NCBI RefSeq assembly: GCF_902502825.2
Contig: NZ_LR723670.1
Span: 2,852,001-2,916,000, forward strand
DNA length: 64,000 nucleotides
Origin: Pseudorhizobium flavum
GTDB lineage: Bacteria > Pseudomonadota > Alphaproteobacteria > Rhizobiales > Rhizobiaceae
Reading direction: 5' to 3'
The position numbers and the translations under genes are program-made. Of this stretch, positions 26,046 to 35,170 are shown in pieces; within the stretch, counting starts at the first letter, position 1, and each line of letters opens with the position of its first letter. Under the pieces are notes generated by a model. That model did not search any database. It worked only from the letters and a program-made list of their open reading frames with translations, and had not been told where the DNA came from.

Positions 26046-26942
26046 TTGGACACCTTGACGCGCATGCGCGCCTTCATCGACGTGGTGGAAGCGGAGGGCT
26101 TTTCGGCCGCCTCGCGGCGGACAGGCCGCTCGAAAGCCTTGCTTTCCAAGTATGTGAAGGAGCTGGAGGATGATCTTGGCGCCCTGCTCCTGAACCGCAC
26201 GACGCGGCAGTTCTCCATGACCGAGGCCGGGCATACCTACTACCGGACGGCCGCCGACATCCTGAAGGAGATCGACAACCTCGCCGACCTGGTGCGGGAG
26301 AACAATGCGGACCTGAAAGGCCGACTCAGAGTCTCGGTGCCGCGCACGTTCGTGGATGCGGAAGTCGGCCAGTCGCTGATCGACTTCGCCAAGGAGCATC
26401 CCGACGTCTCGCTGGAAATCGTCGCGGAGGATCGCTTCGTCGACCTGATCGAGGAGAGCTTCGACCTCGCGATCCGCATCACAAAGCTTGAGGACTCCGG
26501 GCTGATCGCCCGCAAGATCGCCGATTTCCGGGTCTATGCCTGCGCGTCCGCAGATTTCGTGGCACGGCACGGCCCGATCGAGACGCCGCAGGACCTTTCG
26601 CGCATCCCCTTCCTGATCGATACCAATTCCCGCTGGCACAACAATGTGCGCTTCTCCAGCGCAGACGGCAACACGATCTCGGTGCCGGTCAGCGGCCCGG
26701 TCGAGGTAAACAGCCCGCAGGCTACGCTACGTGCCGCTAAGGCGGGTCTGGGCGTTGCGATCATCCCGGATTTCATCGCAAACCCCGCCATTCAGGCGGG
26801 CGATCTGGTCACGCTTCTCGATGAATATATCGCCAAGGATCGCGGGATCTATGCCGTCTATCCGCATCGCCGCTACCTGCCCGCCAAGGTGCGCAGCTTC
26901 GTCGACTACCTGGCCGTCTGGTTCCGCAGGCACCAGCGTTGA
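26046..26942 (+). CDS. LysR-family regulator
   Basis: A 298-residue regulator of the LTTR type, with helix-turn-helix FSAASRRTGRSKALLSKYVKEL (about 19-40) and an effector domain with the common NSPQATLRAAKAGLGVAI segment. The start is taken as TTG 26046 (LDTLTRMRAF), eight bases after AAGGGA; ATG 26064 would remove six residues. It is divergent from the decarboxylase leader with only about 90 bases between its start and the leader promoter, so it might regulate polyamine synthesis. That is inference from position. Confidence 0.9.
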   Translation: MDTLTRMRAFIDVVEAEGFSAASRRTGRSKALLSKYVKELEDDLGALLLNRTTRQFSMTEAGHTYYRTAADILKEIDNLADLVRENNADLKGRLRVSVPRTFVDAEVGQSLIDFAKEHPDVSLEIVAEDRFVDLIEESFDLAIRITKLEDSGLIARKIADFRVYACASADFVARHGPIETPQDLSRIPFLIDTNSRWHNNVRFSSADGNTISVPVSGPVEVNSPQATLRAAKAGLGVAIIPDFIANPAIQAGDLVTLLDEYIAKDRGIYAVYPHRRYLPAKVRSFVDYLAVWFRRHQR

Positions 26943-27015
26943 CAGCAGGTCGAAATTCCGACCCATTTCCTGCCCAAATACGGCAGATGTTCCAATCCGG
27001 AGACACGGTCCCCGC

Positions 27016-27657
27016 ATGAAATACCTCCTGCCTTCGGTGACTGCCTTCGCGCTGGCGCTGCCGGGAATGGCCGCCGCGCACCCTCACATCTTCGCGGAGG
27101 CGCGACTGGAGGTCGTAGCCGCCGACGATGGCAGCATCTCGGAACTGCGTCACGTATGGCGATTCGACGAGGTGTTCTCGTCGAGCGTGCTGCTCGATTT
27201 CGACCAGAACACCAACCTCAAGCTTGACGAGGCCGAACTGGCCGAGCTCGGCGAGATCATGCGGGCCTCGCTTGCGGATTTCGACTACTTCACGACAATC
27301 TCTGTGGACGGCAAGAGTGCAGCGATCGTGAAACCGGATGCGATCCATGTCTCGTTCGAGGAGAACCAGATTCTTATCTTCTTCGCGGTCCGGCCGGAGG
27401 CGCCGCTGCCGCTGAAGGGCAAGCTCGCCTTCGGCGTTTACGATCCCTCCATGTACACGGCCATCGATTTCCCGACCGACGAAGACCTCGTCGCGCAGGG
27501 CAAGGCGGCCGACGCATGCCAGCGGCAGGTCGTTCGCCCCGATCCCGACGAGATCATTGCTCAGAACAGCGAAACACTGACCGAAGCCTTCTTCGAAGAC
27601 CCCTCGGGTAACGACATGTCCAAGCTCTTTGCAACACGACTGGAGCTGACCTGCTGA
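27016..27657 (+). CDS. DUF1007 periplasmic protein, ZevA-like
   Basis: A 213-residue exported protein. A Sec signal ends at AAAHPHIF, leaving an N-terminal His-Pro-His that is typical of DUF1007 and could bind metal. Cys170 and Cys213 may form a disulphide. DUF1007 proteins pair with NicO/RcnA transporters; in Haemophilus the ZevA-ZevB pair supports zinc uptake. The stop overlaps the transporter start by one base. Zinc, nickel or cobalt are all possible cargoes. Confidence 0.85.
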   Translation: MKYLLPSVTAFALALPGMAAAHPHIFAEARLEVVAADDGSISELRHVWRFDEVFSSSVLLDFDQNTNLKLDEAELAELGEIMRASLADFDYFTTISVDGKSAAIVKPDAIHVSFEENQILIFFAVRPEAPLPLKGKLAFGVYDPSMYTAIDFPTDEDLVAQGKAADACQRQVVRPDPDEIIAQNSETLTEAFFEDPSGNDMSKLFATRLELTC

Positions 27658-28700
27658 TGCGGTCGAGACGTCTGGTTCTGCTGCTGGTGGGGCTGGCGCT
27701 GGCTGGAGCCGCGCACGCGCAGTCGCCGCTTGGCGTCGGGTCGGCTGAACCGGCCTTCAGCATCGGCGGCCCGCTCGGTGGCTTCCTTGGCTGGATCAAC
27801 GACTACCAGCAGCTCTTCTACCGCTCGCTCACCGGCGCGCTGAAGACGATGCGCGACGATCCGTGGGCGCTGAGCGGGCTGGCCGGCCTTTCCTTCGCCT
27901 ATGGTGTCTTCCACGCGGCAGGGCCAGGACACGGCAAGGCGGTGATCTCCTCCTACATGATCGCCAATGAGGTGGAACTCCGGCGCGGCGTGGCCATCTC
28001 CTTCATCTCTTCGCTCCTTCAGGGGCTTGTGGCAGTACTCCTGGTCGGCACGGCGTTCTTCCTCCTCAGGGGCAGCGGCATCACCATGACGGCCGCAACC
28101 CGCGCCATGGAAATCGCGAGCTTCGCGCTGATTGCCGCCTTCGGCGCCTGGCTGCTGGTCCGCAAGCTGATGGTGCTTCGTGCGGCACCCGCGCCCGTTC
28201 TGGCGGGCGCAGGCAACGCAACGTCGCCCCGACCCATGCGGCTCGGGCCCACGCGACCTGCCGTGTCCGCCTTCCAGGCGGTCGACGTAACGGACCATGA
28301 TTATCGGGGGAGCGGAGACGCCTGCGAAACCTGCGGCATCGCCCATGCGCCGGATCCAAGCCTGCTCGGCGGGAACCGCTTCGGAGCCAGGGAAGCCTGG
28401 TCGGCCATCGTGGCGGTCGGGCTGCGCCCCTGCTCCGGCGCCATCCTAGTCATGAGCTTCTCGCTCCTGAACAGCCTCTATCTCGGCGGAATGCTCTCGG
28501 TACTGGCGATGTCGCTCGGCACCGCCATCACCGTGTCGGTGCTCGCGATCCTCGCCGTGACGGCGAAGGATGTCGCCGTTCGCTTCGCGGGTCCCGGATC
28601 ACGCACTGCAGGCCGGGTTACGAGCGGCTTCGAGATCGCCGGCGCGCTCTTCATCCTGCTGATCGGCCTCTCGCTGCTCGGGGCAGCACTCCAGGCCTAG
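27657..28700 (+). CDS. NicO/RcnA-family metal transporter, ZevB-like
   Basis: A 347-residue inner-membrane protein with a signal-like first helix and five or six further hydrophobic segments. Metal-ligand motifs of the NicO family are visible: FHAAGPGHGKAVISSY (about 88-103) and VGLRPCSGAILV (about 257-268). The loop between holds DHDYRGSGDACETCGIAH, a possible metal site, but lacks the long His run of RcnA. ATG 27657 overlaps the DUF1007 stop (TGATG). Whether it imports or exports metal is not clear. Its TAG stop shares the palindrome CTAG with the stop of the convergent gene. Confidence 0.86.
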   Translation: MRSRRLVLLLVGLALAGAAHAQSPLGVGSAEPAFSIGGPLGGFLGWINDYQQLFYRSLTGALKTMRDDPWALSGLAGLSFAYGVFHAAGPGHGKAVISSYMIANEVELRRGVAISFISSLLQGLVAVLLVGTAFFLLRGSGITMTAATRAMEIASFALIAAFGAWLLVRKLMVLRAAPAPVLAGAGNATSPRPMRLGPTRPAVSAFQAVDVTDHDYRGSGDACETCGIAHAPDPSLLGGNRFGAREAWSAIVAVGLRPCSGAILVMSFSLLNSLYLGGMLSVLAMSLGTAITVSVLAILAVTAKDVAVRFAGPGSRTAGRVTSGFEIAGALFILLIGLSLLGAALQA

Positions 28701-28909
28701 ACGTCGGTCTTGCGCCGCTGATGGCGGGCTCGCAGCCAGAAGATCAGGAAGAAGGAGACAACAGCCAGAACGCCGAAGGCTGCAGCGAGATAGGGAGAAA
28801 AAGTTTCCGCCAGCCAGATCATGATCGGTGGCATGACGAAGAACAGCGCGAGGAAGCCCGCGAAGATGATGGCAGCCGCGATTGCCGGGCTGCGCTGCTT
28901 GTCACTCAT
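28697..28909 (-). CDS. Small two-helix membrane protein, function unknown
   Basis: A 70-residue protein with hydrophobic segments at about 9-30 and 36-55 and a basic end (RARHQRRKTDV). ATG 28909 lies inside the end of the upstream GNAT gene (8-base overlap), suggesting coupled translation. A longer reading from 28993 adds 28 residues out of the neighbour gene and is not supported. I recognise no family. Confidence 0.6.
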   Translation of the reverse strand: MSDKQRSPAIAAAIIFAGFLALFFVMPPIMIWLAETFSPYLAAAFGVLAVVSFFLIFWLRARHQRRKTDV

Positions 28910-29597
28910 GCTGCACCCCCGTGGTGATCTCTTCGCGAATAGCCTCGAGGCGCCGCTTCTGGCTCCCATCAGCATCGAAGTTGGCGGGCGCAAGCCATGC
29001 TTCGAACGCCTGCTTCAGCACCGGCCACTCGCGGTCGATCATCGAGAACCATGCGGTATCGCGGTTGGCGCCTTTCGAGATGACATGCTGGCGGAAGACA
29101 CCTTCGAAGGTGAAGCCGTAGCGGACAGCGGAACGTTTGCTGGCCTCGTTCTCGTTGTGGCATTTCCACTCGTAGCGGCGGTAGCCGAGATCCTCGAACA
29201 CGTGTCGAGCCATGAGGTAATGCGCCTCGGTGGTCAGCGGCGATCGCTGGACATCCGGGCCATGGGCCACCGAGCCGACCTCGACGACACCATTCTTCGG
29301 ATCCGGCCGCATATAGCTCGCCATGCCGACGATCCGCCCGCTGGTGTTATCCCGGAAGACCAGGGTCATGAAGTTACTCTGCGTGCGAGCCTTCTCGAGC
29401 CACGCACCAAAATCGTCGATCCCGACAAAGTCATCGTTGGGGAAGTAGCGGGTGAGCTGGTTGACGCCCATGCCGCCCAGTCCTTCCCATAGCGCCTGCA
29501 GGTGGCGCCCGGCCTCGTAGGGCTCCAGCGTCACGAAGCGGCCCCGCAAGGTAACGGGGCCGGGTGCTTCAACCTTGTAGTTCCTGAGATCACTCAT
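28902..29597 (-). CDS. GNAT-family acetyltransferase (RimJ/RimL-like)
   Basis: A 231-residue protein of the RimJ/RimL-type acetyltransferase family, often acting on protein N-termini or small amines. It has LRGRFVTLEPYEAGRH near the N-terminus, GMASYMRPDPKNGVVEVG as the central strand pair, and TTEAHYLMARHVFEDLGYRRYEWKCH with NEASKRSAVRYGFTFEG as the acetyl-CoA region. Its length is normal. The substrate is not predictable. The small membrane protein overlaps its 3' end. Confidence 0.9.
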   Translation of the reverse strand: MSDLRNYKVEAPGPVTLRGRFVTLEPYEAGRHLQALWEGLGGMGVNQLTRYFPNDDFVGIDDFGAWLEKARTQSNFMTLVFRDNTSGRIVGMASYMRPDPKNGVVEVGSVAHGPDVQRSPLTTEAHYLMARHVFEDLGYRRYEWKCHNENEASKRSAVRYGFTFEGVFRQHVISKGANRDTAWFSMIDREWPVLKQAFEAWLAPANFDADGSQKRRLEAIREEITTGVQHE

Positions 29598-29665
29598 GGT
29601 CTGCCTCTTGTCCGGGTCGAGGCTTAGGCCAGCTGCCGGACAAAGGCAACCGGCCGAAGGGGAAC

Positions 29666-30367
29666 CTAGGCCTGAACCTTGGCGGCCGAGACTGTGGCGT
29701 CGATATGGTCAAGCAGCGCATCCGGCAGGCCGAGGCGACCGGCGAGGAGGTCGAGATAGCCGCGTTCGGCGCGCGTATCCGGATCGATGGTGAGCCGGGT
29801 GGCGGTGTAGAGCTCCACCTTCTGCTCCTCGGTGCGAGCTGAGGCGACGAGATCGTCTATATCAACGGGATTGGCGAGCTCGTTGGCGATGAAGGCTTCC
29901 GCTTCCGAGCCGAGGTCAACCGCATGCACCTTGTCAATGATGTTCGCCCGCTCCGCGGCGTCGATATGGCCGTCGGCCTTGGCGGCGGCGATCATCGCGC
30001 GGATCAGGGTCAGGGCAAAGTCATTGCTGAGCGCGGAGGACTGCGGGTTGAAGGGCGAATCCACCGGCGGCGGCAGGATCTCAGGTTCTTTATGTGTCAC
30101 CGTCTGGGGCGACTGGCCGGACTGGTAGTTCTTGTAGGCCATATAGCCGAGACCCGCGATTGCCGCGAGCCCGCCCACGGTGGCAACATTGCCGGCGAGC
30201 TTTCGCCCCGTCTTCGTGCCAAGCAGTGCCGCAGCAATACCCGCCGTCTTCCAGGGGTTGTTCTTCGCGATGTCGCCGAACTGGCCGGCCCGGCCGAGTA
30301 TATCCCCCGACTTGCCGCCCATCTGCGGCCCGAGGAACTGGTCAAGAAGCTTCTTGGCGTCGAACAT
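29666..30367 (-). CDS. DUF533 (TerB-like) membrane-associated protein
   Basis: A 233-residue protein of the DUF533 family. The first part holds a Gly/Ala-rich hydrophobic region (about 35-75). A Pro-rich link follows, then a helical TerB-like domain (ALTLIRAMIAAAKADGHIDAAERANI, about 122-147) with conserved acidic residues. ATG 30367 follows CAGGGAGATC. Function is unknown; TerB-like domains occur in stress and metal resistance proteins. It stands alone between a GNAT gene and eda. Confidence 0.85.
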   Translation of the reverse strand: MFDAKKLLDQFLGPQMGGKSGDILGRAGQFGDIAKNNPWKTAGIAAALLGTKTGRKLAGNVATVGGLAAIAGLGYMAYKNYQSGQSPQTVTHKEPEILPPPVDSPFNPQSSALSNDFALTLIRAMIAAAKADGHIDAAERANIIDKVHAVDLGSEAEAFIANELANPVDIDDLVASARTEEQKVELYTATRLTIDPDTRAERGYLDLLAGRLGLPDALLDHIDATVSAAKVQA

Positions 30368-30440
30368 CGTGATCTCCCTGTTAATGATGACAGGGAGATA
30401 GGGTGGGAAGGGCCAAATTACAAAAGCGGCAACGGAGAAG

Positions 30441-31079
30441 TTATGCCTTGAGCGCCGCGGCTTCCCTGGCGAGCCTCGTGATGCCCGCCCAGTCGCCGGC
30501 GGCAACCAGTTCCTTGGGCGCAACCCAGGAGCCGCCGACACAGACGACGTTCGGCAGTGACAGGTAATCCTTCGCATTCTTCAGCGAGACGCCGCCGGTC
30601 GGGCAGAACAGCGTGCCGGCGAGCGGCGACGAGAGCGCCTTGAGGTAGGCAGCGCCGCCGGCTTGCTCGGCGGGAAAGAATTTCATGACCTCGACGCCTT
30701 CTTCACGCAGGGCCATGACTTCGCTCGCCGTAGCCGCACCCGGCAGGATCGGCAGGTCGGAAGCATTGGCAGCATCGAGGATGCCACGGGTTACGCCCGG
30801 GCTGACGATGAAGGTGGAACCGGCGGCAACGGCTGCGTCCCAGTCCTTGGCGCTGAGAATGGTGCCGGCGCCGACATTGGCACCTTCCACCTCAGCGGCG
30901 ACGGCACGGATTGCATCGAGTGCGGCCGGCGTCCTCATGGTGATCTCGATCGCCTTCAATCCCCCCGCAACGAGCGCCCGCGCAAGCGGTACCGCCGACT
31001 TTGCGTCATCGACGATCAGCACCGGAACCACCGGCTGGGCCTTCAGGATCGCGAGGAGTTTTTCGGTCTTGGCGGTCAT
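30441..31079 (-). CDS. eda: KDPG/KHG aldolase
   Basis: A 212-residue class I aldolase that splits 2-keto-3-deoxy-6-phosphogluconate into pyruvate and glyceraldehyde-3-phosphate in the Entner-Doudoroff pathway. Key residues are visible: Glu45 in EITMRT, the Schiff-base Lys133 in VMKFFPAEQ, GAGT (70-73) and FCPTGGV for phosphate binding. Length is typical. The Entner-Doudoroff dehydratase gene is not near. A LacI-type palindrome lies 15 bases upstream of the start and may be its operator. Confidence 0.95.
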   Translation of the reverse strand: MTAKTEKLLAILKAQPVVPVLIVDDAKSAVPLARALVAGGLKAIEITMRTPAALDAIRAVAAEVEGANVGAGTILSAKDWDAAVAAGSTFIVSPGVTRGILDAANASDLPILPGAATASEVMALREEGVEVMKFFPAEQAGGAAYLKALSSPLAGTLFCPTGGVSLKNAKDYLSLPNVVCVGGSWVAPKELVAAGDWAGITRLAREAAALKA

Positions 31080-31093
31080 CGGCGCTTCCGTTT

Positions 31094-31103
31094 CAAACGA
31101 TTG
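31094..31103. promoter_or_regulatory. LacI-type palindrome upstream of eda
   Basis: CAAACGATTG has the CAA-n-CG-n-TTG symmetry of LacI/GalR operators and lies just before the eda start. It is short and could arise by chance. Confidence 0.3.
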
Positions 31104-31231
31104 AACTGATCTGTTCCGATTATCCCCCTCCCCCCGACTTGTCGAGGAAAAATAAACCTTCCGTCACTGTGAATGTTTGCCAAATGCCGGTTTTGCAATA
31201 GGTTTCAGCACGACCGGGAACGGGGACGCGC

Positions 31232-31726
31232 ATGGCCAAGGAAATTGAGCGGAAGTTTCTGGTGAAGGACGACGCCTGGCGCGCAGAAGCGGTCTCGGCG
31301 TCCACCTTCATCCAGGCCTACGTGGCCACGCAGGAGGACCGGTCGCTACGCGTGCGGCTGATCAACGACAAGCGTGCGACGCTGACGATCAAGATCGGCC
31401 GGCAACTCATCAGCCGCGACGAGTTCGAATACGACATCCCCGTCGAGGATGCCCGCGAACTGATCGGCAGTGCCCTCGGCATCGTGCTGGAGAAGACGCG
31501 CTATGAGGTGGAGCACGAAGGTTTCACCTGGGAGGTCGACGTCTATGCCGGGGCTTATGAAGGCCTAGTCGTGGCCGAGGTGGAGATGGAACATGAAGAC
31601 CAGCAGCCCCCCTTGCCCTCCTGGGTCGGGCGGGAGGTAACGGGGGACCGCCGGTTCTCCAATCTGGTAATGGCGACCGAGGACCTGAGCGAGGAGCTTT
31701 GCGGTGGCGTTTCGCATTCGGCCTGA
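31232..31726 (+). CDS. CYTH-domain triphosphate hydrolase/cyclase
   Basis: A 164-residue CYTH protein, a tunnel-shaped enzyme that acts on triphosphates such as inorganic tripolyphosphate. The signature ExExK is Glu4, Glu6, Lys8 (AKEIERKF). Charged strands such as LRVRLINDKRATLTIKI and EVDVYAGAYEGLVVAEVEME supply the other ligands. Some CYTH proteins make cAMP, so cyclase activity cannot be excluded. The CHAD gene overlaps its end by 23 bases. Confidence 0.9.
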   Translation: MAKEIERKFLVKDDAWRAEAVSASTFIQAYVATQEDRSLRVRLINDKRATLTIKIGRQLISRDEFEYDIPVEDARELIGSALGIVLEKTRYEVEHEGFTWEVDVYAGAYEGLVVAEVEMEHEDQQPPLPSWVGREVTGDRRFSNLVMATEDLSEELCGGVSHSA

Positions 31727-32618
31727 CCGTCCATTCACCGCCGAGTTCAGGAAGGTTGCCCGGGCGCAGCTGGAAAAGGCGATCCATTTCCTTGAGAACC
31801 AGCCCGACGGCCCCCACGAGGCGATCCATGGGGCGCGCAAGAAGTTCAAGCGCGTCCGCGCCCTCTACCGCCTGATCCAGCCGGATGCCAAGGAGTTCCG
31901 GCAGCGCGAGAACGCCCGCATTCGCGATATGGCGAAGACGCTTTCGGCGGTACGCGACGCAACCGCGCTGGTCGAGACGGTCGACTACCTTGCTTCGCAA
32001 GCGACATCACCGGACGAGATCTCGGCGCTTGCCTTCGCCTCCAAGGCCCTGATCGAGCGACGCGACCAGATCGCATCAGAGGAGCTGGACCTGGCGGACA
32101 AGATCGCCTCCGCCATCGGCACATGCCGCGAGGCAATCGATGCACTGGACGAACTGGAACTCGATGACGGTCCCCGCAAGACCTCGCGCCGGCTTGCCAA
32201 AGCCTGGCGCAAGCAGTTGTCGCGAGCGGCGGCTGATCTTGTCGCCTGTGAGGAGGGCGCGGATGCCGAAGTCTTCCACGATCTCCGCAAGGTCGGCCAG
32301 ACCTACTGGATGCACCTGGCACTCCTTTCCGACCTTTGGCCTTCGGCCATGCAGGCCAAGCAGAGGGAGGCGAAGGCACTGGTGGATGTGCTCGGCCATG
32401 AGCACGACCTTTCGGTCCTGACCCAGGTGGTGAACGAGAACCCGGACCTCTTCGGCGACAGCGATACGCTGGCAAGGCTGATTGGCGCGATCATCGCCCG
32501 CCAGCAGGACCTGCGTCAGCGGGCGATCGAACAGGCAAGGCTTGTCTTCGCCGACGATGCGGATACGGAAGCCACCCGCATCGCGCTCCTCTGGCAGGAG
32601 GCGGCATCGCGCAGGTAG
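31704..32618 (+). CDS. CHAD-domain protein
   Basis: A 304-residue all-helical CHAD protein. Conserved His and basic residues line the repeats: HEAIHGARKKFKRVRALYRL (about 38-57) and EVFHDLRKVGQTYWMHLALL. CHAD domains bind polyphosphate and often form one protein with CYTH. Here they are separate genes, but GTG 31704 overlaps the CYTH end, with GAGGAG seven bases before. Polyphosphate binding together with a CYTH triphosphatase is the likely theme; this is inference from family knowledge. Confidence 0.9.
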   Translation: MAFRIRPDRPFTAEFRKVARAQLEKAIHFLENQPDGPHEAIHGARKKFKRVRALYRLIQPDAKEFRQRENARIRDMAKTLSAVRDATALVETVDYLASQATSPDEISALAFASKALIERRDQIASEELDLADKIASAIGTCREAIDALDELELDDGPRKTSRRLAKAWRKQLSRAAADLVACEEGADAEVFHDLRKVGQTYWMHLALLSDLWPSAMQAKQREAKALVDVLGHEHDLSVLTQVVNENPDLFGDSDTLARLIGAIIARQQDLRQRAIEQARLVFADDADTEATRIALLWQEAASRR

Positions 32619-32682
32619 CGGAGGGCCCGACAGCGACAGAAAGCGCGTTGCGTGGCCGACCGTCTGGTAGTATTTCCCCGCC

Positions 32683-33621
32683 ATGACCGACAACACGACA
32701 AACCGGCCGGCAGCAGGCACCACTTGCGTGGCCGCGCTCTACCACTTCGCGACCTTTCCGCGCTACGAGACCTTCCGCGCGCCGCTTCAGGCGGTCTGCG
32801 ACGAGAACGGCATCAAGGGCACGCTGCTGATCGCCCGCGAGGGGATCAACGGCACCGTCGCCGGCACGGATCAGGGAATTGCACGCCTTCTCGCCTTTCT
32901 GCGAGCGCAGCCGGAATTCGCAAACCTGGAGCATAAGGAAAGCCGCGCCTCGAAGATGCCCTTCCTGCGCATGAAGGTGCGCCTGAAGAAGGAAATCGTC
33001 ACCATGGGCGTCGAGGACATCGACCCCAAGAAGATCGTCGGCACCTATGTGGATCCGAAGGATTGGAATGCACTGATCTCCGACCCGGAGACGATCGTGA
33101 TCGATACCCGCAACGACTACGAGACGGCGATCGGGATATTCAAGGGCGCGGTCGATCCGAAGACGAAGACCTTCCGGGAATTCCCCGACTGGGTGAAGAA
33201 CAACACCGGCCTGCACAACAAGCCGAAGATCGCCATGTACTGCACCGGCGGCATCCGCTGCGAAAAGGCGACGGCCTTCATGAAGGAGCAGGGCTTCGAT
33301 GAAGTCTATCACCTCAAGGGGGGCATCCTGAAATATCTGGAAGAAGTGCCTGCCGAAGAGAGCCTTTGGGAAGGCGCCTGTTTCGTCTTCGACGAGCGCG
33401 TCTCGGTCGAGCACGGCCTCAAGGAAGGCAACCACAAACTCTGCCACGCCTGCCGCAACCCCATCACGGCCGAAGAAGTGAGCTCTCCCTACTACGAGGA
33501 AGGTGTTTCCTGCAGCCATTGCTACGAGACGCGGACGGAAGCCGATCGGGAACGCTACCGCCAGCGCCAGCACCAGATCGCGCTGGCGAAGCAGCGTGGG
33601 CAGAAGCATATCGGCGGGTGA
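32683..33621 (+). CDS. trhO: tRNA uridine-34 hydroxylase, rhodanese family
   Basis: A 312-residue protein of the TrhO/YceA group, which makes 5-hydroxyuridine at tRNA position 34 using oxygen. The rhodanese active-site loop is [11 protein letters not shown] with Cys187 and a second Cys193. The N-terminal acylphosphatase-like region has [18 protein letters not shown] (45-62). Cys pairs near the end ([15 protein letters not shown]) suggest a zinc knuckle. A terminator shared with metQ follows. Confidence 0.93.
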   Translation: MTDNTTNRPAAGTTCVAALYHFATFPRYETFRAPLQAVCDENGIKGTLLIAREGINGTVAGTDQGIARLLAFLRAQPEFANLEHKESRASKMPFLRMKVRLKKEIVTMGVEDIDPKKIVGTYVDPKDWNALISDPETIVIDTRNDYETAIGIFKGAVDPKTKTFREFPDWVKNNTGLHNKPKIAMYCTGGIRCEKATAFMKEQGFDEVYHLKGGILKYLEEVPAEESLWEGACFVFDERVSVEHGLKEGNHKLCHACRNPITAEEVSSPYYEEGVSCSHCYETRTEADRERYRQRQHQIALAKQRGQKHIGG

Positions 33622-33645
33622 CGTTCGTTCTATAGGTCCTCACGC

Positions 33646-33680
33646 AAAAGGCCGCGCCCCAGGGACGCGGCCTTTTCTCT
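33646..33680. terminator. Bidirectional intrinsic terminator between trhO and metQ
   Basis: An 11-bp perfect stem AAAAGGCCGCG (33646-33656) with CGCGGCCTTTT (33666-33676). A- and T-tracts at the base serve both strands. Confidence 0.88.
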
Positions 33681-33696
33681 ATTTCCTGGGCAGCTA

Positions 33697-34473
33697 TTAC
33701 CAGCTGGCGATCACGGCGCCCTTGAACTCTTCGGCGACGAACGCTTTCACTTCGTCATTGTGGTAGGAAGCGATCAGCGTCTTCAGCCACTCTGCATCCT
33801 TGTCTTCTGAGCGAACGGCAATGACGTTCACGTAGGGAGCCTTCTCGCCTTCCAGCGCGATCGAGTCCGTCTTCGGGTTCATGCCCGCTTCGATGGCGTA
33901 GTTGGTGTTGATGGCGGAAGCGTCGACGTCATCGAGCGAGCGCGGCAGTTGCGCTGCGTCCAGTTCGACGAGCTGGATGTTCTTCGGGTTCTCCGTCACG
34001 TCGGCGATGGTGACCTTGACGCCCTTGGCCTCGTCAACCTTGATGAGCCCCTTGTCAGCGAGCAGCAGCAGCGCGCGCCCGCCATTCGTCGGGTCGTTCG
34101 GAATGGCGACGGAAGCTCCGTCCTGGAGTTCTTCGAGGCTCTTCACCTTCTTGGAATAGATGCCCATCGGGAAGTTGACGTTGGTGGCAACGCTGACGAT
34201 GTCGAAGCCGCGATCTGCGACCTGGTTGTCGAGATAGGGCTGGTGCTGGAAGGAATTGGCGTTGAGATCGCCATCGGCCAGCGCCTGGTTCGGCACGACG
34301 TAGTCGGAGAATTCGAGGATCTCGATGTTGAGGCCCTTGGTCGCGGCGATTTCCTTGACCTTCTCCATGATCTGGGCATGCGGGCCAGGGGTGACGCCGA
34401 TCTTGATGTCCTCGGCAAGCGCCGAGCCGGCGGCAAAGGCAGCGATGGCGGCTGCCAGGATGATCTTCTTCAT
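33697..34473 (-). CDS. metQ: Methionine ABC transporter substrate-binding protein
   Basis: A 258-residue periplasmic protein of the NlpA/MetQ family that binds methionine. The first 20 residues are a Sec signal ending in SALA; there is no lipobox Cys, so it is likely free in the periplasm. Family motifs include GVTPGPHAQIMEKV, DYVVPNQALADGDLNANSFQH and IPNDPTNGGRALLLL. It is the last gene of metN-metI-metQ on this strand. Confidence 0.93.
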   Translation of the reverse strand: MKKIILAAAIAAFAAGSALAEDIKIGVTPGPHAQIMEKVKEIAATKGLNIEILEFSDYVVPNQALADGDLNANSFQHQPYLDNQVADRGFDIVSVATNVNFPMGIYSKKVKSLEELQDGASVAIPNDPTNGGRALLLLADKGLIKVDEAKGVKVTIADVTENPKNIQLVELDAAQLPRSLDDVDASAINTNYAIEAGMNPKTDSIALEGEKAPYVNVIAVRSEDKDAEWLKTLIASYHNDEVKAFVAEEFKGAVIASW

Positions 34474-34501
34474 GGTTCTCTCCTTCTTGGTTTTATGGGG
34501 T

Positions 34502-35170
34502 TCAGTTCTTGCGGGTCCGCTTGTCGAAGTGGCGCGCGAGCATGTCGCCGGCGCTCTGGATTGCCTGGACGACGACGATCAGCACGACGACGACGGCAAG
34601 CATGACTTCCGGCATGAAACGCTGGTAACCGTAGCGGATGCCGAGGTCGCCGAGTCCACCGCCGCCGACTGCACCAACCATGGCGGAGTAGCCAACCAGG
34701 CTGACGAGCGTCAGGGTCAGGCCAAGGACGATGCCCGGGCGAGCTTCCGCCAGCAGGACCTTGGTGACGATCTGCAACGGCGTCGCGCCCATGGCCCTTG
34801 CCGCTTCGATCAGGCCCTTGTCGACCTCGCGGATCGAGGACTCGATCAGCCGCGCGACGAAGGGAATGGTCGCGATCGTCAGCGGCACGATGGCTGCAGC
34901 GGTTCCGATCGAGGTTCCGGCGATCAGCCGCGTGAAGGGAATGATCGCCACGACGAGGATGATGAACGGCGTGGAGCGCGTCGCATTGACGATCGCGCCG
35001 ACGATCTTGTTGACGGTCGGCGCAGGGAACAACTCACCCTTCCCGCTGGTGGCAAGGAAGATGCCGATGGGCATCCCGATCAGCGAGCCGATGAAGCCTG
35101 CAACGGCCACCATGTACATGGTCTGCAGGAGGGCCTTCCAGAGAAGGGAAAAAAGCATGTCAGGCGCCAT
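34502..35170 (-). CDS. metI: Methionine ABC transporter permease
   Basis: A 222-residue inner-membrane permease with five hydrophobic segments. The coupling loop that docks on MetN is [25 protein letters not shown] (about 123-147), and [28 protein letters not shown] is typical of MetI. Start ATG 35170 overlaps metN by 11 bases. A 28-base gap separates it from metQ. Confidence 0.95.
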   Translation of the reverse strand: MAPDMLFSLLWKALLQTMYMVAVAGFIGSLIGMPIGIFLATSGKGELFPAPTVNKIVGAIVNATRSTPFIILVVAIIPFTRLIAGTSIGTAAAIVPLTIATIPFVARLIESSIREVDKGLIEAARAMGATPLQIVTKVLLAEARPGIVLGLTLTLVSLVGYSAMVGAVGGGGLGDLGIRYGYQRFMPEVMLAVVVVLIVVVQAIQSAGDMLARHFDKRTRKN

